From the NCBI RefSeq assembly GCF_020509005.1, contig NC_063015.1:2108001-2172000 (forward strand): DNA of 64,000 bases, read 5' to 3'. Below are positions 21,801 through 33,400 of the stretch, one piece after another. The stretch is from Fulvia fulva (lineage: Eukaryota; Ascomycota; Dothideomycetes; Mycosphaerellales; Mycosphaerellaceae). Within the stretch, counting starts at the first letter, position 1. Every line of letters begins with the position of its first letter. A program made the translations under genes and the position numbers. The notes beneath the pieces are model-generated. The model had not been told where the DNA came from, ran no database searches, and saw only the letters and a program-made list of their open reading frames with translations.

Positions 21801-22295
21801 CTTTTATAAGCTAAGAGAAGTCATTATAAGCTGTTTTAGAGTTGCTTAGTATAGCGTCGTATATAAGCTTAGATTACGGCGTAAACTCCTTTAAATTACT
21901 CGGAGTTTAAGACTACTATAATGTCGTCTAAGGCGGGGGTAGTCCTAGCGGAGTTTTTAGGCGTATATTAAGGCAATTAAGTACTACTTACGCGTTAATA
22001 GAAACTAACCCTATAGCCTTAAAGGCCTTCTTATAGTTTAACGCGGTAAATATATCGAAAAACGCGTCTTTAAACGCCGGAAGGAAGGTTTCTTTATTAA
22101 TATAGAAGACGCGCTAATGCGCTAAGTCCCGTACGCGTTATAAGTACTCTAGCTTTAACGGCGTAAAACAAATACGTTAAGAGGCTATAGGATATATAAC
22201 GAATACGCCGGTATATAGAGCGTAAGGATCTTATAGTCTAGATAGTAGTTATTATAATCCTTGCTTCGTTATCTTAATATAGGGTATATTCTATA
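21801..22295 (-). pseudogene. Fot1/pogo-type transposase, C-terminal fragment
   Basis: On the minus strand the region reads INKETFLPAFKDAFF, then KKAFKAIGLVSINA and RLKTPLGLPPP. This is the known C-terminal pattern of Fot1/pogo transposases (the GLVPxxP...RTPTPP region). Before it stands a mutated version of HSSHLLQPLDV, the conserved end of the DDE core, with a one-base frame change between the two. Several Gln/Trp codons are now stops. The N-terminal part is not visible: the fragment is cut on the right by the Fot1-like element at 22296 and ends on the left at the L2 repeat. Confidence 0.75.
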
Positions 22296-22370
22296 ACGTG
22301 CTTTACTACCGAGCGGGCTATACTACCGAGCGGGCCACTTTTGCTAAGAACTGTACCACTTCTATAGATA
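22296..22370 (+). repeat. Left terminal inverted repeat of the Fot1-like element
   Basis: Starts ACGTGCTTTACTACCGAGC and matches the reverse complement of about 23354-23428 with a few C/T or G/A differences. Inside it ACTACCGAGCGGGC occurs twice in direct orientation, 17 bp apart, probably a transposase-binding pair. Confidence 0.88.
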
Positions 22371-23330
22371 TAGCTATATAACTACTATTATAGCGTATAT
22401 TGTCTTTAAACAAGGCCAAACTGACCTTAGCTGTCTAGGCCACGAAACGCGACGCGACAATTACGAATCGACTTACTATAAAGGTATACGACGCGTCTCG
22501 AACTATACTAGGGTATCAATTAAATAGACGACCTCCTCGGAGTGACTACGAGCCCAATTCGAAGAAGCTTATAGAGCTAGAAGAGAGGGTTATACTTAAG
22601 TACATACTCGAGCTAGATCTTAGAAGTTTCCCGCTATTAAAGGCTAGTATACAAGTAATAGCCGATTCATTACTATAAGAGAAGGGTCTTAAGCCCGCTA
22701 GTCTTGATTAGATAGATAGGTTTATTAGGCGGTATCGTAAGCTAAAGGTTCGTATAACACGTAGATACGATCGTTAGCGAGCCCTAATAGAAGATCTAGA
22801 CGTTACCGAGAGGTAGTTCTTACTTATACGTAATACAAAGGAGAAGTATAGTATCCTTAACTAGGACACCTATAACTTCGACGAGATAGGGTTTATAATA
22901 GGTGTCATTACGTCTTAGAGCGTCGTTACGGGTTTAGAAAGGCGTAGTAGAAAGAGGAAGGTCGTTTAATAGGGCAATAGAGAGGGAGTAGAGAGATAGC
23001 GTATTAGATAGCTCTTATACAAAGCGAGTTTAGTAAGCTACCTAAGTCTAACGAGGCCCTTATATAGCGGAAAGCACGAAAGCGTAAGTACATTTAGTCT
23101 AGAGGGTCTCTAACCTTCGATAAGGCGTCGTAATCAATACCTCTAGAGGATACTAGGAGGTAGGAAGTAAGTAGAGAGTCGCTAGATAGTATTCGGCTAG
23201 TACTAAGGCTACGACGCTATAAGCGATATAGCGAGTCGGGGTATAACGTACGTATCTATTAAGTAGACTCGCTAGATAGCGAAGAATCTGAAGAGGAATT
23301 GTCCTCCTAGTAACGATTCTATAGGATGTC
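22370..23330 (+). pseudogene. Fot1/pogo transposase with central deletion
   Basis: The N-terminal reading (VYDASRTILGYQLNRRP, then SDYEPNSKKL) is the helix-turn-helix and start of the CENP-B-like DNA-binding region. It runs to YNFDEIGFIIGV, which holds the first catalytic Asp, and to RRSRKRKVV near 22965. After a short GNRE-like stretch the sequence jumps to a C-terminal tail (KASLVS, then GKHESVSTFSLEGLSTFDKAS). The region with the second and third catalytic acids is missing. Many TAG/TAA codons at Gln/Trp positions are RIP-type. No function is expected. Confidence 0.8.
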
Positions 23331-23353
23331 GTCGTGTTAAGATACCGTCGTAA

Positions 23354-23428
23354 TTAAAGTAGAAGTAGTATAGTTCTTAGTAAAAGTAGCCCGCTCGGTA
23401 GTATAGCCCGCTCGGTAGTAAAGCACGT
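23354..23428 (-). repeat. Right terminal inverted repeat of the Fot1-like element
   Basis: Reverse complement of the left repeat, including the internal pair of direct repeats. It ends CACGT before TA. Confidence 0.88.
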
Positions 23429-24272
23429 TATATATTCTATTATTAAGGTAGTTCTAGAGTAAAGAGGATAGTTAAGAGCTAAGTTGTAACGGTTATTATT
23501 TGTCGGTAGTAGAGAATTAATATATAAATAAGGGTATTGTATTTAAGCTATAATATACGTACGCGTCGTACCGCTTTTATAAGGGTCTATCTATAGTAGT
23601 CGACGTTTTACTATAAGGAGAGTTAAATAGGTATATAACGAGAACCAAGTAGTTTATATCTAGCTATCGATATTACCTAAGGAGCGAGAGTATTTCTTAA
23701 GCGAGAGGTAGCTTTTGTTCGTACGACCGCTAAGGCCTCTAGGGAGTACTTTAGAGGTACTAGTTAGATACCTTCTAGGTACCTTACCGGTACCTCGGCG
23801 GGGTTATAAGGTAGTTTCTATATAATAAGTAAATAGCTTTAAAGGTATCGCCTACCTCTCTAGAGATATAGAAGGTCGTCCTACGGAGAGCTCCTTTACG
23901 CGGCGGACGACGTAAGTACCTTCGCTACGACGAAGAGAAACTAAGACTCTCCCTCTCGAACTCGAACCCCCCTCTCGAATCGCGGCTTAGCCGTAAATAC
24001 GAAAAGCGACGCCTATTCGAAACCTATAACGCGACGGGTAACCTAGGGTACGGTACGAAGAAGAAGGAAAGAGAAGAGAGGAGAAGAGAGGATACGCCCG
24101 GATATCTATTAACGAAGATACTTAGAACTACTCGAAAGAAGAGAGAAGGCGGCGGACTCTCTCTTCGGATAATAACGGCCGTATAAAGCGAGCGCTCTAG
24201 CTACGAATCTAGAGCGAGATACTAAATCTCGGGATATCGTATAAAGGAGGCGGTCGAAGACTCTCGGAGGGG
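23429..24272. other. Mutated DNA, no gene recognised
   Basis: TpA-rich DNA between the Fot1-like element and chromovirus H. It may include the missing upstream part of the pogo transposase at 21801-22295, but no motif supports this. The last five bases (AGGGG) are the left target duplication of H. Confidence 0.5.
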
Positions 24273-24457
24273 TATTACCGTACCGGCGTATATTTACTTA
24301 AACCCGTAGGTACGTACCTAGACCCCGCGCTCGCTAACTAATCCGACTAGCGGCTTAGCGCCCGTATATAACTCTCGCGCCCGCCGCGCCGATCTTAGAT
24401 AGAACATCTATTTAACTTATACCTTACCCGGCTACGTACTTATATCTACTTATAACA
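24273..24457 (+). repeat. 5' LTR of chromovirus H
   Basis: 185 bp; TATTACCG at the start (from a TG end) and TTATAACA at the end. It contains a TATATAA box. Confidence 0.88.
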
Positions 24458-24459
24458 CT

Positions 24460-24467
24460 TCGAATAG
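24460..24467 (+). other. Primer-binding site of H, candidate self-priming
   Basis: TCGAATAG begins two bases after the LTR. It is the complement of CTATTCGA, preserved in the 3' LTR 43 nt downstream of the start of its TATATAA box (RIP has changed the 5' LTR copy to CTATTTAA). The geometry is the same as in element A. Confidence 0.6.
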
Positions 24468-24603
24468 ATTATTACTAGCGTATAGAGAGACACGAGAAGC
24501 TATATTCGGGAGATTATAGAGAAACCGCGATAGTATACGAGGAAGTACTAAGATTAGGTATCGTACTCGCTAAGTCGTACCTTAAAGTAGATTATAGCTA
24601 ATA

Positions 24604-24837
24604 TATTAAGAATATATAGGCCGTAGGACAAGTATATAGGTGTGGGTGTGTTATGTGACTAGATTACGTGACTGGGGTTTGCTAGCCTATAGGCTAGTAA
24701 ACATCCGGACACCTAGTATCTATCTATACTAATACTAGCGATACTATATATAGATACACGCTATCCTATTAGGTCCTTCTTCGTCTTTTGTATAATCCGC
24801 CGTCTTCTACTACTACGTAACTCGTACCTATTTAATA
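24604..24837 (+). repeat. 5' LTR of copia F
   Basis: 234 bp, the same family as the LTRs of E with nearly every CpA and TpG changed. It is followed by GGTTATAAGCCCGGG, a mutated primer site. Confidence 0.93.
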
Positions 24838-24860
24838 GGTTATAAGCCCGGGTTAGTAAC

Positions 24861-25094
24861 TGTTGAGAACATATAGGCCGCAGGACAAGCATGTAGGTGT
24901 GGGTGTGTCATGTGATTAGATCACGTGACTAGGGTTTGCCAGCCTACAGGCTAGTAAACATCCGGACACCTAGCATCTACCTACACTAACACCGGCGATA
25001 CTGTATGTAGATACACGCTATCCCATTGGGTCCTTCTTCGTCTTTTGTGTGATCCGCCGTCTTCCACTACTACGCAACTCGTACCTGTTTAACA
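24861..25094 (+). repeat. 5' LTR of copia E
   Basis: 234 bp, TGTTGAGAAC at the start and TTTAACA at the end. It includes TTCTTCGTCTTTTGT (25034-25048), also present in the LTR of gypsy element A. Confidence 0.95.
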
Positions 25095-25117
25095 GGTTAT
25101 GAGCCCGAGTTAGCAAC
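25095..25117 (+). other. Primer-binding site of copia E (internal tRNA-Met segment)
   Basis: GGTTATGAGCCCGAGT directly follows the LTR. Its complement, ACTCGGGCTCATAACC, reads as the 5' half of an anticodon arm with a CAU (Met) anticodon in a seven-base loop (CTCATAA). The primer would then be a tRNA cut just after the anticodon loop, as known for Drosophila copia. Confidence 0.65.
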
Positions 25118-25601
25118 TCGGTGTTTCACCCTCGACAAAGTCGTATTGGAGTTATTCCTCTTCAGAACAAAAGGAAGGCAGACTGGAGGCCGCACCCGCA
25201 TTACATAGGAAGCTATAGCCGCGCTGTAGGTGCATATAAGACGTGAAAGAGCCTAGTGAGGCACTGTTAGACTCCGAGTCAGGGAGCCTATGCCAATACC
25301 TTAGACAAGTGGGCGAGCTTACTGAGAAGAGTCGCTCTCCGGACATCGCGTTCGCATCGACTAACTGTTCTATCTAAGAGAGCCGTAGTGTCTTAGAAAC
25401 CCCCTCTGCTGAGAGAGTTACGCTACAGTGTCTTAGCACCAACACGATCCTTACCGACCGACTTTCCTCCTCTTCCCGGCGGATAGCCATCCTCTCCGCT
25501 ATCAACCTCGCGTTCGGTTTATCCCATTTCGATCCGATCGTGTACGACCGAATACATCCTTTTACCTGAGGGCAGCCAACCTGTCCCTCAACTTACAAAA
25601 A
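25118..25601 (+). other. Untranslated leader of copia E
   Basis: About 480 bp between the primer site and the first Gag ATG. No coding sequence is seen. A packaging signal would be expected here but cannot be pointed to. Confidence 0.6.
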
Positions 25602-28600
25602 ATGGAGAACGAGACTGGGTTCATAAGAAAGAGAGCAGCACCTCTTCTGACAAGAGAGAACCACGAAACATGGTTCAAGCTGATGAGAATACACCTGGTA
25701 TCAAAGCAGGTTGACTAGGTCCTCGAAGACATTATCACGGACATTCCCGCTGCAACCCCATCTATAGCGACACCCTCTACATCATCGGAGTCATCCCTTC
25801 CTTTGGATCAAGCGATAAGGAAGGCATCGTACAGACGGCACAATGCAACGGCCCTGTATGAGATGTACATCTGTCTGTCGACAGATGACCAAGAGATGAC
25901 ATACGAGATCCGGCATGCGAAGGAGTTGTGGGAATGGGCTGAAGCTAAATATAAGAGAAGACTTCTCGCTACTGGAAGAAGTTTGCTTCAGCAATACACC
26001 AATTTCGTAATGACAGAAGACCAGTCTATAGATGACGCCTGGCAGGAGCTTAGCTCAATTGCAAGGAGGGCTGTTTCAATCTCGCCTTAGTTCTAAGACA
26101 TCAAGACTGAGGACAGAAAGATCCAGCAACTCTTAGCAGCTCTGCCAGACTCATTTGGCTCAATTCGCGATGCAATTGATGCCCAGGTGAATCTCTCACC
26201 ACAAGACATTCTTGCAATTCTTAGGGAGAAGCAAGAATCAATGATTCATCAAGGGACAGCCATGTTCGCTAAGAAGGGTTTCCAGGGCAAGCTCACGTGC
26301 CATCTCTGCGGTGGTGACCATTTTATGAGCAAGTGCCCACACCTTTCTGCAGCTCAGCAGGCTGTTAGGAACAAGGACAAACTAGCTAGGGTTACCTACC
26401 CTGCTAAGAGACAACCGTCACCACCTCGTAGGAGGTCATCATCACCAAACCTTCGTGATGTCCTCAAGGTGATGACGGACCTTGCAAAGCAGATGAAGGA
26501 GAGCCGCAAGCCAAAGGCCTCCTCTAGTAAGCCTGCAAGGGCCCATGCGACCCAGGAAGACGCATCAGACCCTGAGATACCATCAGAAGATGATGATGTT
26601 GATGAGGTTGCCCATTCCACTGTGGAAGCCAAAGGCAAGTACCCCTCGTCCGAGTGGTTGCTTGACTCTTGTGCATCATCACATATGACTGACCAAGATT
26701 CACTATTCAGGACACTGAAGCCTCTTCAAAAGAGGAAGTGGATCAAGGTTGGGGGTGGCTATCTACAAGCTACACATATGGGAAGTGTAGTAATGGGTGG
26801 TCCTTCTGGAAAGCAAATTGTCTTAGAAAATGTCCTGTTTGTTCCTGGCCTTGGAGTTAGTCTTGTTTCGTGGAATCAGTTCAGCCAACAGTTTGCTGTC
26901 CAACCACCCAGTTTCACCCTAAAATCCTTGTCTGGTAAACCCGTTGTCCAGACCAAACTTCGAGGAGGAGTACCGTTTATCCACTCGATCTCGGAAATTC
27001 TTGAGCCACAGCATGCTGGCATACTCTCTCAAGAACGTGACGGTACCGCTATGGCTAACACCGAGTCCGAAGATCAGTGGGAGCTATGGCATAGAAGATG
27101 TGCACACCTTGGCAAGGGACTGCTAAGAAACCTGCATAGAGTCACTGACAAGAAAGATCCCATTCCTGTTCCTTCTGAACACCAGAATTGCAAGGTCTGC
27201 TCCCTTGCAAACATGAGGAAGTTCAAAGGACCTGCCATAGAGAGGAAAGGGGAGAGGCTGGCCCTCATCTCCATTGACATCTGTGGGCCTTTTCAGGGCG
27301 CAGTCTCTAGGCTAGGATACAAATATTGGCTTGAGATTGTAGACAACTTCTCTAGGAAGAAGTGGGTAATCCCTTTGAAGGCCAGGAGCGACGCTCCTGC
27401 AGCCCTACGGGATTGGAAGGTCCAGGCAGAACGGCAGTCAAGGTGCTTTCTGTCTGCGATCCGCAGTGATGGTGCAAAGGAAATTCTCGCCTTGCTAAAA
27501 GAGTGGGAGAAGGAGTTTGGCACTCAGATGGACACAACTGATGCCTACAACTCTCTTCAAAATGGACCTGTGGAAAGGTCAATTCAAGCCTCTGAGAACA
27601 CAGTCCGGGCTATGCTTGAAGACTCTGGCATGCCAGTTGAGTTCTGGCCAGAAGCTTTGCAAGCACAGACTGTGATCAGAAACAGACTGCCTAATGGTCC
27701 GATCATTGATGGTATTGCTCTTTCACCAGAAGAAGCCTTTACTGGCCAAGTACCGTCAGTCGACCATTTCCGCGTCTAGGGATGCAAAGCTGTGGTCTAT
27801 ATAGACCCAAGAGCCCAACCTCAAGGCTTGAGGAGAGACAAGTTGATGAACCGAGGAAAAGAAGCCGTGTTTGTGGGCTACTCAGAAAACACCACAAAAC
27901 AATGGCTGTTCTGGGATCCCGACATGAAAGCAATAAAAGCGCATAGTCACGTCGACTAGTTTGAGAATGAGAAGGGGGGAGATATGGATCTTGGTATCAC
28001 CTTCACTAACCAGCCGAGTCGAGCGCCACAGCGCAATCCTGTTAGGAGGAAGCCCTTTGGGGCGAAATTTTCCGATAGGGGATTATCAGAGACACCGTTA
28101 CGAAGGCCAGGAGAAAATATTGAGGCGGTTTCAACACTGTCGAAGGCCGATAACGGTGGATCTATACAGAACCTACCCAAGTCATCAACACCACAGCAAC
28201 CGCTGTTTGTGCAACTTCCCCCTCCCCCAAAGGACATTGGGGAATACCAGAAGTTTGGAGATTAGGGTACTCCAATGAAAGAAAAAGAAGATGTCGTTCA
28301 GTTCGACCCATCCGAACACCCAGCGCCACCTCAGGTTGCAGGCAACAAGAGGTCAAGGGGGGACGGAGATGATAACTCTAAAGAGCATGAGGCTAAACAC
28401 TATAAGGCTCTTATCGCCCAGATGTTCCATCTAGACCCTACAATGAGCTGGGTAGAGGAGATTCTGAACGACGTGGAAGAACATGCATTTGCTGCTGTTG
28501 GGCAGGCCATAGCTAATCAGTAGGAAGTGCCAATCCCAAAGTCCTATAAGGCAGCCGTAGGAGACCCCGAATGGGGACATATATGGAGAGAGGCAATCGA

Positions 28601-30128
28601 GAACGAACTTATTGCCTTAGCAAGCAACAACACCTAGGAAGCAGTTGTACCGCCAAAGGGTGCGAATCTAATTACTTCTAGGTAGGTCTTTGATGTGAAA
28701 AGAATGATTAGTGGAGCTATTGAGAAGTTCAAGGCAAGACTAGTTGTAAGAGGGTTTTCATAGAAATATAGGGTTGACTTCGAAGAGACCTTTGCACCTA
28801 CTGTTAGACATGATACTCTCCGAGTATTCATAGCAGTAGTATGTGAGAGAGATCTCGAGATGCACCTAGTGGATGTGAATAATGCTTTTACCCAAAGCAG
28901 CCTTCTTGAAGACATCTATATGATCCCACCCCCAGGAGTTGAAGCACCTCCAAACATGGTGTTCAAGGTCCTACGAAGCCTTTATGGGCTTAAGCAAGCA
29001 GCTAGAGACTGGAACAAGCTCTGTGTTACGAAGCTAGAGAAGATTGGATTTACCCAGTCCCAGGTAGATCCATGCCTACTTATCCATACGGATAGAGACC
29101 TTATGGTCCTTACCCATGTGGATGACATACCCATTGCAGCTCCGAAGCTGTCAGATGTTCAGTGGTTTAAGGCTGAGCTTGGAAAAGTGTTTAAGATTCA
29201 AGATCTTAGTGAACCTACGAAGATCCTTAGAATGAGGATTACAAGAGACAGGTCCCAAGGCACTTTGAAGCTTGATCAAGGACACTATGTCCACGCTAAC
29301 TTAGCCAAGATGAACATGGCTAGAGAGAAGGCTACGCCAACCCACTCACCTATAGAGAGCTACGAGCATTTAGTGCCTACGGCACCTATAGATGAGAGGT
29401 GCAACAAACAGGATTACTAGAGCCACAATGGTACCTAGATGTGGCCAATGACAATGACAAGGCCAGACTTAGCATTCCCCCTTGGAAGAATTAGCTCATT
29501 TGTTGCTGATCCCTCGCAGCAGCATATGAAGGCTTTGAAGAAGCTCTCCCGATACCTGCGGTCGTACCCAGACCTAGGTCTTATGTATAGAAAGGGAGGG
29601 GGCAATCTCCAGGGATACTCGGACTCTGACTACGCTATGGACAAAGTGGATAGAGTCTCAATTCTGGGATACGTGTGGTTCCTTTGTGGATCACCTATGT
29701 CCTGGATGAGTAGGAAGCAGAAGTCTGTTGCAACATCAACAATGTAAGCTGAGTTCATGGCTATGAACGCAGCCGCAAAGCAGTCACAATTTCTTGCTGC
29801 TGTCCTCAGGGAAATGGGGTGCTCAGAACTGGTGGGAAAGAGCTCTTTCCAGCCGAGTGTAAGGGCAAGCAAGGGCACTGTTAACGAGCTAAGGCCAGTC
29901 AAGCTCATAGGTGACAACCAAGCCGCTTTGACACTTGTCAAAGATGCCCATGTGCATGAAAGGTCAAAGCATATTGATGTTGCATATAACTATGTCAGAC
30001 ATCTCTGGTGGCAGAAGAAGATTGCAGTGGACTACTGCCATATAAAGGACATGGCTGCTGATGGGTTAACAAAGCCCCTCAATGGCCAGCAGTTCCAAAA
30101 CTTTGTAAGGCAGCTCCAGCTTGCGTAA
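25602..30128 (+). pseudogene. Gag-Pol polyprotein of copia E with 13 in-frame stops
   Basis: A single frame of 1,508 codons starts at ATG 25602. Order: Gag; knuckle CHLCGGDHFMSKC; protease with DSCASSHMT (Cys where Gly is usual); integrase with the HRRCAH...CKVC zinc site, SIDICGP, RSDGAKE and NGPVERS; reverse transcriptase with GFxxKYRVDFEETFAPT, VDVNNAF and THVDD; RNase H ending GLTKPL. Copia order (integrase before reverse transcriptase) is clear. Stops fall at 25716, 26088, 26094, 27777, 27957, 28263, 28521, 28635, 28683, 28761, 29418, 29436 and 29745. Nearly all are TAG, consistent with light RIP of CAG or TGG. The last (TAA, in STM-stop-AEF) needs GAA to TAA, a transversion; copy F has GAA there. 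The copy is not autonomous as written. Confidence 0.93.
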
Positions 30129-30163
30129 AGGGATTGTAGGAGACCATGTGGCCTGAGTGGGAG

Positions 30164-30397
30164 TGTTGAGAACATACAGGCCGCAGGACAAGCATGTAGG
30201 TGTGGGTGTGTCATGTGATTAGATCACGTGACTAGGGTTTGCCAGCCTATAGGCTGGCAAACATCCGGACACCTAGCATCTACCTACACCAACACCGGCG
30301 ATACTGTATGTAGATACACGCTATCCCATTGGGTCCTTCTTCGTCTTTTGTGTGATCCGCCGTCTTCTACTACTACGCAACTCGTACCTGTTTAATA
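30164..30397 (+). repeat. 3' LTR of copia E
   Basis: 234 bp following the purine stretch GTGGGAG. It differs from the 5' LTR only by transitions, for example its last bases AATA against AACA. Confidence 0.95.
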
Positions 30398-30402
30398 GTA
30401 AC

Positions 30403-33400
30403 TTAGAATTTTACCCTCGACAAAGTCGTATTAGAGTTATTCCTCTTTAGAACAAAAGGAAGGCAGACTAGAGGCCGCACCCGCATCGTATAGGAAGCTA
30501 TAGCCGTACTATAGGTGTATATAAGATGTAAAAGAGCCTAGTAAGGCACTATTAGACTCCGAGTTAGGGAGCCTATACTAATACCTTAGACAAGTAGGCG
30601 AGCTTACTAAGAAGAGTCGCTCTCCGGACATCGCGTTCGTATCGACTAACTGTTTATTCTAAGAGAGCCGTAGTGTCTTAGAAACCCCCTCTACTAAGAG
30701 AGTTACGCTATAGTGTCTTAGTAACAATACGATCCTTCGACTTTCCTCTCCTTCCCGGCGGATAGCTATCCTCTCCGCTATTAACCTCGCGTTCGTTTTA
30801 TCCTATTTCGATCCGATAGCGTACGACCGAATACATCCTTTTACCTAAGGGTAGCCAACCTGTCCCTTAACTTATAGAAAATAGAGAACGAGACTAGGTT
30901 TATAAGAAAGAGAGTAGCACCTGTTCTAATAAGAGAGAACCACGAAATATAGTTCAAGCTAATAAGAATACACCTAGTATTAAAGTAGGTTGACTAGGTC
31001 CTCGAAGACATTATTACGGACATTCCTACTATAACCCTATCTATAGCGACACCCTCTATATTATCGGAGTTATCCCTTCCTTTAGATTAAGCGATAAGGA
31101 AGGCATCGTACAGACGGCACAATATAACGGCCCTATATAAGATGTGTATCTGGCTGTCAATAGATAAATAAGAGATAATATACGAGATCCGGTATACGAA
31201 GGAGTTATAGGAATAGGCTAAAGCTAAATATAAGAGAAGACTTCTCGCTACTAGAAGAAGTTTACTTTAGTAATATACCAATTTCGTAAGGACAGAGGAC
31301 TAGTCAATAGATGACGCCTAGTAGGAGCTTAGCTCAATTATAAGGAGGGCTATTTCAATCTCGCCTTAGTTCTAAGACATTAAGACTAAGGACAGAAAGA
31401 TCTAGCAACTCTTAGTAGCTCTACTAGACTCATTTAGCTCAATTTGCAATACAATTGATGCCAAGGTGAATCTCTTACTATAAGACATTCTTATAATTCT
31501 TAGGGAGAAGTAAGAATCAATAATTCATTAAGGGATAGCTATGTTCGCTAAGAAGGGTTTCTAGGGTAAGCTTACGTACTATCTCTACGGTAGTGACTAT
31601 TTTATAAGCAAGTGCCTACACCTTTCTGTAGCTTAGTAGGCTATTAGGAATAAGGATAAACTAGCTAGGGTTACCTACCCTACTAAGAGACAACCGTTAC
31701 TACCTCGTAGGAGGTCATTATTACTAAACCTTCGTAATGTCCTTAAGGTGATAACGGACCTTATAAAGCAGATAAAGGAGAGCCGTAAGCCAAAGGCCTC
31801 CTCTAGTAAGCCTATAAGGGCCTATACGACCTAGGAAGACGTATTAGACCCTAAGATACTATTAGAAGATAATGATGTTGATGAGGTTGCCTATTCTACT
31901 ATAGAAGCTAAAGGCAAGTACCCCTCGTCCGAGTAGTTACTTAACTCTTATACATCATTATATATGACTGACTAAGATTTACTATTTAGGACACTAAAGC
32001 CTCTTTAAAAGAAGAAGTAGATCAAGGTCAGGGGTGGCTATCTACAAGCTATATATATAGGAAGTGTAGTAATAGGTAGTCCTTCTAGAAAGCAAATTGT
32101 CTTAGAAAATGTCCTGTTTATTCCTGGCCTTAGAGTTAGTCTTGTTTCGTAGAATCAGTTTAGCTAATAGTTTGCTATCTAACTACCTAGTTTCACCGTG
32201 AAATCCTTGTCTAGTAAACCCGTTGTCTAGACTAAACTTCGAGGAGGAGTACCGTTTATCCACTCGATCTCGGAAATTCTTAAGCTATAGTATACTAGCA
32301 TACTCTCTTAAGAACGCAACGGTACCGCTATAGCTAATACTAAGTCCAAAGATTAGTAGGAGCTATAGTATAGAAGATGTACACACCTTGGCAAGGGACT
32401 ACTAAGAAACCTATATAGAGTTACTAATAAGAAAGATCTTATTCCTATTCCTTCTAAACACTAGAATTGTAAGGTCTGCTCCCTTGTAAACATAAGGAAG
32501 TTCAAAGGACCTACTATAGAGAGGAAAGGGGAGAGGCTGGCCCTTATCTTTATTGACATCTATAGGCCTTTTTAGGGCGTAGTCTCTAGGCTAGGATACA
32601 AATATTAGCTTGAGATTGTAGACAACTTCTCTAGGAAGAAGTGGGTAATCCCTTTAAAGGCTAGGAGCGACGCTCCTACAGCCCTACGGGATTAGAAGGT
32701 CTAGGCAGAACGGTAGTCAAGGTGCTTTCTATCTACGATCCGTAGTAATAGTAAAAAGGAAATTCTCGTCTTGCTAAAAGAGTAGGAGAAGGAGTTTAGC
32801 ACTTAGATAGACACAACTAATGCCTATAACTCTCTTTAAAATGGACCTATAGAAAGGTCAATTTAAGCCTCTAAGAATATAGTCCGGGCTATACTTAAAG
32901 ACTCTAGTATGCCAGTTGAGTTCTAGCTAGAAGCTTTATAAGTATAGACTATAATTAGAAACAGACTGCCTAATAGTCCGATCATTAATAGTATTACTCT
33001 TGTACTAGAAGAAGCCTTTACTAGCTAAGTACCGTTAGTCGACTATTTCCGCGTCTAGGGATACAAAGCTATAGTCTATATAGACCTAAGAGCCCAACCT
33101 TAAGGCTTAAGGAGAGACAAGTTAATGAACCGAAGAAAAGAAGCCGTGTTTATAGGCTACTTAGAAAACACTATAAAACAATAGCTGTTCTAGGATCCCG
33201 ATATAAAAGCAATAAAAGCGTATAGTCACGTCGACTAGTTTGAGAATAAGAAGGGGGGAGATATAGATCTTAGTATCACCTTTACTAACTAGCCGAGTCG
33301 AGCGCTATAGCGCAATCCTATTAGGAGGAAGCCCTTTAGGGCGAAATTTTCCGACAGGGGATTATTAGAGACACCGTTACGAAGGCTAGGAGAAAATATT

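Larger units (their letters stand above)
22296..23428 (+). mobile_element. Fot1/pogo-like DNA transposon, internal deletion derivative, RIP-mutated
   Basis: 1,133 bp bounded by inverted repeats of about 75 bp and by TA on both sides (22294-22295 and 23429-23430), the target duplication of Tc1/mariner/pogo elements. Full Fot1-type elements are near 1.9 kb. Here the transposase has its N-terminal half and a C-terminal tail but lacks most of the DDE core, so the copy could move only with help from a complete one. Confidence 0.85.
24861..30397 (+). mobile_element. Lightly mutated Ty1/copia element E inside F
   Basis: 5,537 bp with 234-bp LTRs (24861-25094 and 30164-30397) and a GTAAC duplication (24856-24860 and 30398-30402). 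By eye the LTRs differ at about seven sites, all C/T or G/A. One frame covers the whole Gag-Pol but carries 13 stops. It sits 23 bp past the LTR of an older copy of its own family, just after the primer site. Confidence 0.96.

Noticed and set aside
24273..24457. A solo LTR
   Set aside because: The partner at 61797-61981 and the matching AGGGG flanks make it the 5' LTR of a nested element.
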